This document shows positions 4,680 to 7,057 of a stretch of DNA of 7,057 bases, one piece after another (the stretch's first letter is position 1; every line of letters starts with the position of its first letter). This DNA is from Eubacteriaceae bacterium UBA7485 (lineage in GTDB: Bacteria; Bacillota; Clostridia; Eubacteriales; Eubacteriaceae). Where the stretch lies: positions 8,312 to 15,368 of the forward strand of contig DLOL01000089.1 in assembly GCA_002478485.1 (NCBI GenBank), given 5' to 3'. The notes under the pieces were generated by a model that was not told the DNA's origin, ran no database searches, and saw only the letters and a list, made by a program, of their open reading frames with translations. The position numbers and the translations under genes were made by a program.

Positions 4680-4694
4680 TTAATAATATTATTA
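4680..4694 (+). other. DnaA-trio-like AT tract (candidate DNA unwinding element)
   Basis: After the perfect box and the 13-nt spacer ACTCCCACAGCCC, the sequence reads TTA ATA ATA TTA TTA. On the opposite strand, read 3' to 5', this is five trinucleotides with a central A; three (AAT) fit the DnaA-trio rule 3'-(G/A)A(T/A)-5' exactly and two are TAT. The stretch 4681-4694 is also a perfect 14-bp palindrome. Assignment rests on position and pattern only. Confidence 0.6.
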
Positions 4695-4734
4695 GAATCA
4701 TGAAATAAATAGAATGTCATTTATTTCGTACTCC

Positions 4735-4752
4735 GGAGGACACCATTCTATG
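4735..4752 (+). promoter_or_regulatory. dnaN ribosome binding site deciding the start
   Basis: GGAGGA at 4735-4740 is followed 9 nt later by ATG at 4750. The in-frame ATG at 4714 has no such site upstream and would put the GGAGGA inside the coding region. Confidence 0.9.
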
Positions 4753-5856
4753 AAATTCAGCTGTTCAAGAGATGAATTACTGAATGCAGTAAACATTACA
4801 AGCAAAGGTGCGGCCCCAAGAAGTCCAATCGATGTGCTGCAGGGAATCTTGTTTTCTCTTCAGGACGGAAAGCTTCACTTAACCTCGACAGACCAGGAGA
4901 TTGGTGTCAAGACGGCCATTCCTGCAGATTCTGAAGATGAAGGCGAGATTGTCATCAATGCAAGCATGATCGGTGAGATCATCAAAAGACTCGCAGGAGA
5001 TGAGGTCTTTTTTGAGACAGATGAAAAAAACAGGATCAAAGTCAAAAGCCTTCTCTCTGAATTTACGTTAAACGGCATGAGTGCGGAGGAATATCCGGAT
5101 TTTCCGGAAATTGATGAGGAGTATTCCTTTGAAGTCTCCTCGAAGGATCTCAAAGACATGATCCGCGCAACAAAAGACTCCATCGCCGTTTCAGAAAACA
5201 TTCCGGTTCTCACCGGCGTAAAGCTCGAAGTGAACGGAAACCAGATCCGCATGGTCTCGCTTGACGGATACCGTCTTGCGCTGAGCCAGTCGCTTCTAGA
5301 CGAAGCGGTCAAGGATGAATGCTCGGTCGTGATTCCAGGAAATTCGCTCAAAGAACTCATCAAGCTTCTTTCCGACACGGATGAGAAAGTGAAAATCGAG
5401 TTCTCCCCTTCCCAGATCTTCTTTGAAATGGACGGAGCCGTGTTTACCTCAAGGCTTCTTGAAGGAGAATTCATCAATTACGCGGATATTATTCCGAAAG
5501 AGAGCACGACGGATGTGACCGTCGATAAAAATGATCTATTCGCCAGCTGCGACCGTGCCTCGCTTCTTGCAAAGAGCGGCAAGAACAATCTCATCAAGAT
5601 GGAGTTCAACACGGATGAGCTGATCATCACCTCCAATGAGGATGGGGAGAGTGTGAACGAAACGGTTAAGATCCGGAACACAGGCGCGCCTTTGAAAATC
5701 GCCTTTAATTCCAAATTCTTTATGGACGCGCTGCGTGTCATTGACGATGAGGATATCCGCATCTCCCTCACAACCCCGTTTGGTCCAGCCCTGATCAATC
5801 CGGAGGAAGGAAATGATTTCACTTTCATGATCCTTCCGGTCCGAATTGCGGAATAG
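4750..5856 (+). CDS. dnaN: DNA polymerase III subunit beta (sliding clamp)
   Basis: The beta clamp is a ring-shaped dimer that holds polymerase III and many repair proteins on DNA. The 368-aa product beginning MKFSCSRDELLNAVNITSKG has the usual family length and three clamp domains of about 120 residues each (roughly 1-120, 121-245, 246-368). The N-terminal block, the NASMIGEIIKRL region of domain I, IPVLTGVKLEV and DGYRLALSQ of domain II, and the C-terminal FTFMILPVRIAE are characteristic. The start at 4750 is chosen over an in-frame ATG at 4714 because GGAGGA lies 9 nt before it and the extra 12 residues do not resemble the family. It follows dnaA by 172 bp that contain part of oriC, and a terminator follows, so it is not co-transcribed with a recF homologue here. 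Confidence 0.97.
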   Translation: MKFSCSRDELLNAVNITSKGAAPRSPIDVLQGILFSLQDGKLHLTSTDQEIGVKTAIPADSEDEGEIVINASMIGEIIKRLAGDEVFFETDEKNRIKVKSLLSEFTLNGMSAEEYPDFPEIDEEYSFEVSSKDLKDMIRATKDSIAVSENIPVLTGVKLEVNGNQIRMVSLDGYRLALSQSLLDEAVKDECSVVIPGNSLKELIKLLSDTDEKVKIEFSPSQIFFEMDGAVFTSRLLEGEFINYADIIPKESTTDVTVDKNDLFASCDRASLLAKSGKNNLIKMEFNTDELIITSNEDGESVNETVKIRNTGAPLKIAFNSKFFMDALRVIDDEDIRISLTTPFGPALINPEEGNDFTFMILPVRIAE

Positions 5857-5864
5857 AAACTTGC

Positions 5865-5887
5865 GCCTGCTTTTTGCAGGCTTTTTT
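5865..5887 (+). terminator. intrinsic terminator after dnaN
   Basis: GCCTGC-TTTTT-GCAGGC forms a 6-bp GC-rich stem (5865-5870 with 5876-5881) followed by TTTTTT (5882-5887). It begins 8 bases after the dnaN stop and ends the dnaA-dnaN transcript. Confidence 0.92.
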
Positions 5888-5896
5888 CATGTTTTT

Positions 5897-5924
5897 TTGG
5901 CATTATAAAGGTATGATCTAAGAT
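5897..5924 (+). promoter_or_regulatory. candidate promoter of the lipoprotein gene
   Basis: TTGGCA (5897-5902, 5/6 match) and TAAGAT (5919-5924, 4/6) have a 16-nt spacer and lie just after the dnaN terminator. The better -10 matches TATGAT (5912) and TATAAA (5904) lack a good -35 at the correct distance. Some promoter is needed here because a terminator precedes the gene. Confidence 0.4.
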
Positions 5925-5935
5925 AAAAAGACGAT

Positions 5936-5952
5936 AAAGGAGTGTGAGGATG
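5936..5952 (+). promoter_or_regulatory. ribosome binding site deciding the lipoprotein start
   Basis: AAAGGAG (5936-5942) lies 7 nt before ATG at 5950. The in-frame GTG at 5944 would be only 1 nt from it and is rejected as the start. Confidence 0.88.
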
Positions 5953-6996
5953 AAAAATCATCTGAAGGCAGGTGCTCTTCTTGCCTCGATTTTGCTGCTT
6001 CTCGTCTTTGTGGGAGGATGCTCATCAGAGAGACAGAGCAAAGATTATCCTGACTGGGTGGCTGGAAACCTGGCCAATCAGGGACTCGCCCTCAAAGACG
6101 GGGAAGAAGTCTACCTCGTGGACCAGAATGAGAAAGAAGGCGCTACGATCTCCAAAGTGACAGGAGATAAACGTGAAATCATTTATTCGGCCAAGACCGG
6201 ATCTTCCATCTACGATCTGCAGGTCAAAGACGGTATTCTTTATTTTTATGAAACGCTCAACAATGCTCCCGGAGGCGCCGTTCATCGACTCAATACAAAC
6301 GGGAAAGAGCCGGAAGTCCTCATCTCCGACAATGTCGGCATGTTCTGCGTGCAGGGAGACAGGATTTACGCAACTCCCTACTCGCCGGTCGATTCGTCAA
6401 ACGCGGTCGTTTTTTCCTATGATCTTGACGGAAAAAACATAGAACTGATCAATCTGGATCCGGACAATGCACCTTACAGCCTGATGCCGCTTGGCGATGA
6501 CCTCATTACCGAGAATGTTCTCCAGAACAAGCTTGGCGTGATTTACACGAAAGACAAAAGCTACGAAAATTATTTTGACGGATCCAACCGGGAAACGTTC
6601 GTGAATGTCGTCGGAAATGATGATGGCATCTATTACTGCGTCAAGCAATCGGACGGAGAGACCATGAGCATTGAATCAAGGTCTGTCAACGGGGACACCG
6701 ATGTGCTCCTTCCCTCGTATGATTTATGCGGAATGAATGTCTCCGGGGATACGATGTACTACCTCTCCCCAGGAAAAGACTCGTTTGATGTCTACAAAAT
6801 GAAAATTAAGGATAAAAAAACTGAAAAGGTCGGGACTGTACCCGCTCCGGACGGAGTTTCCGGCTACAGCCTCAATGCTGCAGGCGATAGGCTCTATCTG
6901 ACCCCGAACGGAACCTATTCGGAAAAATCGCCGTTTGAAGGATGGTATGTCCTGGATATGGAAAAGGACAGCGTGTCTCCACTTAAAGTTGTTTAA
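5950..6996 (+). CDS. lipoprotein with beta-propeller-like repeats (DUF5050-like)
   Basis: A 348-aa secreted protein anchored by lipid. Residues 1-24 form a lipoprotein signal: positive start (MKNHLK), hydrophobic core, and lipobox VGGC with the acylated cysteine at C24. The rest consists of units of about 30-45 residues that repeat a pattern of Gly/Asp, then I/L-Tyr, a variable loop, and a second strand; clear copies start near 50 (DGEEVYLVD), 94 (DGILYFY), 136 (GDRIYATPY), 224 (DDGIYYCVK), 266 (GDTMYYLSP) and 312 (GDRLYLTP). This resembles the beta-propeller of DUF5050/TolB-like surface proteins in clostridia, but the family call is from pattern only and the ligand is unknown. There is no catalytic motif that I recognise. 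The gene has its own candidate promoter, ribosome binding site and terminator, and sits where yaaA/recF are usual, so it has no evident role in replication. Confidence 0.88.
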   Translation: MKNHLKAGALLASILLLLVFVGGCSSERQSKDYPDWVAGNLANQGLALKDGEEVYLVDQNEKEGATISKVTGDKREIIYSAKTGSSIYDLQVKDGILYFYETLNNAPGGAVHRLNTNGKEPEVLISDNVGMFCVQGDRIYATPYSPVDSSNAVVFSYDLDGKNIELINLDPDNAPYSLMPLGDDLITENVLQNKLGVIYTKDKSYENYFDGSNRETFVNVVGNDDGIYYCVKQSDGETMSIESRSVNGDTDVLLPSYDLCGMNVSGDTMYYLSPGKDSFDVYKMKIKDKKTEKVGTVPAPDGVSGYSLNAAGDRLYLTPNGTYSEKSPFEGWYVLDMEKDSVSPLKVV

Positions 6997-7011
6997 TCTT
7001 AAATATTTTTT

Positions 7012-7044
7012 GCCTGATTGTTTATATAATCAGGCTCTTTTTTT
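7012..7044 (+). terminator. intrinsic terminator after the lipoprotein gene
   Basis: GCCTGATT (7012-7019) pairs with AATCAGGC (7028-7035) around GTTTATAT, which can add a G-U and a U-A pair. The stem is followed by TC and seven T (7038-7044). It begins 15 bases after the stop codon and makes the lipoprotein gene a single-gene unit. Confidence 0.92.
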
Positions 7045-7057
7045 GGTTCTACGTCAA

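Larger units (their letters stand above)
4578..4749. other. oriC, downstream part (dnaA-dnaN intergenic region) with likely unwinding site
   Basis: This 172-bp gap holds two perfect DnaA boxes, a TTTTTCGAAAAA palindrome, a short GC-rich spacer, an AT-rich tract, and the dnaN ribosome binding site. The order box, GC-rich bases, period-3 AT tract matches the basal unwinding system described at B. subtilis oriC between dnaA and dnaN. No convincing terminator for dnaA is seen, so dnaA and dnaN may be co-transcribed. A weak -35/-10 pair (TCCACA at 4661, TAATAT at 4684, spacer 17) could serve dnaN. Confidence 0.88.

Noticed and set aside
4714..4749. Longer dnaN start at the in-frame ATG at 4714
   Set aside because: No ribosome binding site precedes it, the extra 12 residues do not match the clamp family, and GGAGGA at 4735 serves the ATG at 4750.
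4875..5477. 200-codon minus-strand open frame inside dnaN
   Set aside because: It is antisense to a clearly real conserved gene, Ser-rich in the way of a shadow frame, and matches no family I recognise.
5478..5903. 141-codon minus-strand open frame over the dnaN 3' end and terminator
   Set aside because: Antisense to dnaN; composition typical of a shadow frame and it runs through the terminator stem.
5944..5949. GTG start for the lipoprotein two codons before the ATG
   Set aside because: It lies 1 nt from the AAAGGAG site; the ATG at 5950 has the proper 7-nt spacing.
1..7057. Mobile elements, CRISPR arrays, tRNA or rRNA genes
   Set aside because: No transposase or integrase motifs, no regularly spaced direct repeats, no cloverleaf or rRNA signature was seen; the content is a conserved origin cluster.

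Overview
This window is a chromosomal replication-origin region (oriC) of a low-to-moderate GC Gram-positive bacterium of the phylum Bacillota. The evidence is the gene order mnmE-jag-yidC-yidD-rnpA-rpmH transcribed leftward and dnaA-dnaN transcribed rightward, with clusters of DnaA boxes on both sides of dnaA. YidC lacks a lipobox and the large periplasmic domain. Jag carries Jag_N, KH and R3H domains. Together with the style of the lipoprotein these suggest a Clostridia-type anaerobe. A family cannot be assigned from the sequence alone.

Left arm (1-2802, minus strand). A strong promoter (TTGACT-N17-TATAAT, 2860-2888) drives rpmH (L34). A small terminator-like hairpin follows, then rnpA (RNase P protein), yidD, yidC and jag, packed with gaps of 5-59 nt. 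A strong terminator at 468-501 closes this operon. mnmE, cut by the left window edge, therefore needs its own promoter; one candidate lies at 349-375. Between the terminator and mnmE lie a parS-like inverted repeat (403-420) and a possible 35-codon ORF whose stop is next to the mnmE ribosome binding site.

Origin (2803-3239 and 4578-4749). The 437-bp stretch upstream of dnaA holds five DnaA boxes with zero or one mismatch plus one weaker match, a likely dnaA promoter that overlaps the perfect box, and an 8-bp-stem hairpin in the dnaA leader. dnaA starts at a TTG codon. The 172-bp dnaA-dnaN gap holds two perfect TTATCCACA boxes. The second is followed by a short GC-rich spacer and an AT-rich period-3 tract resembling the DnaA-trio unwinding element, so the strand-opening site is most likely here. 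The arrangement is the bipartite origin known from Bacillus subtilis.

Right arm (4750-7057, plus strand). dnaN (368 aa, start at 4750) ends at a terminator. The next gene is not yaaA/recF, the usual Bacillota neighbours, but a separate transcription unit with its own candidate promoter and terminator. It encodes a 348-aa lipoprotein with repeated beta-propeller-like units. Replication initiation, RNA processing (RNase P), ribosome assembly (L34), membrane protein insertion (YidC/YidD), RNA binding (Jag) and tRNA modification (MnmE) are thus grouped at the origin. All identified genes are transcribed away from the origin, co-directional with the forks. No mobile element, CRISPR array, tRNA or rRNA was seen. 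Most of the window is conserved core; the less ordinary parts are the parS-like site with the overlapping small ORF, the leader structures, the origin unwinding tract and the lipoprotein next to dnaN.
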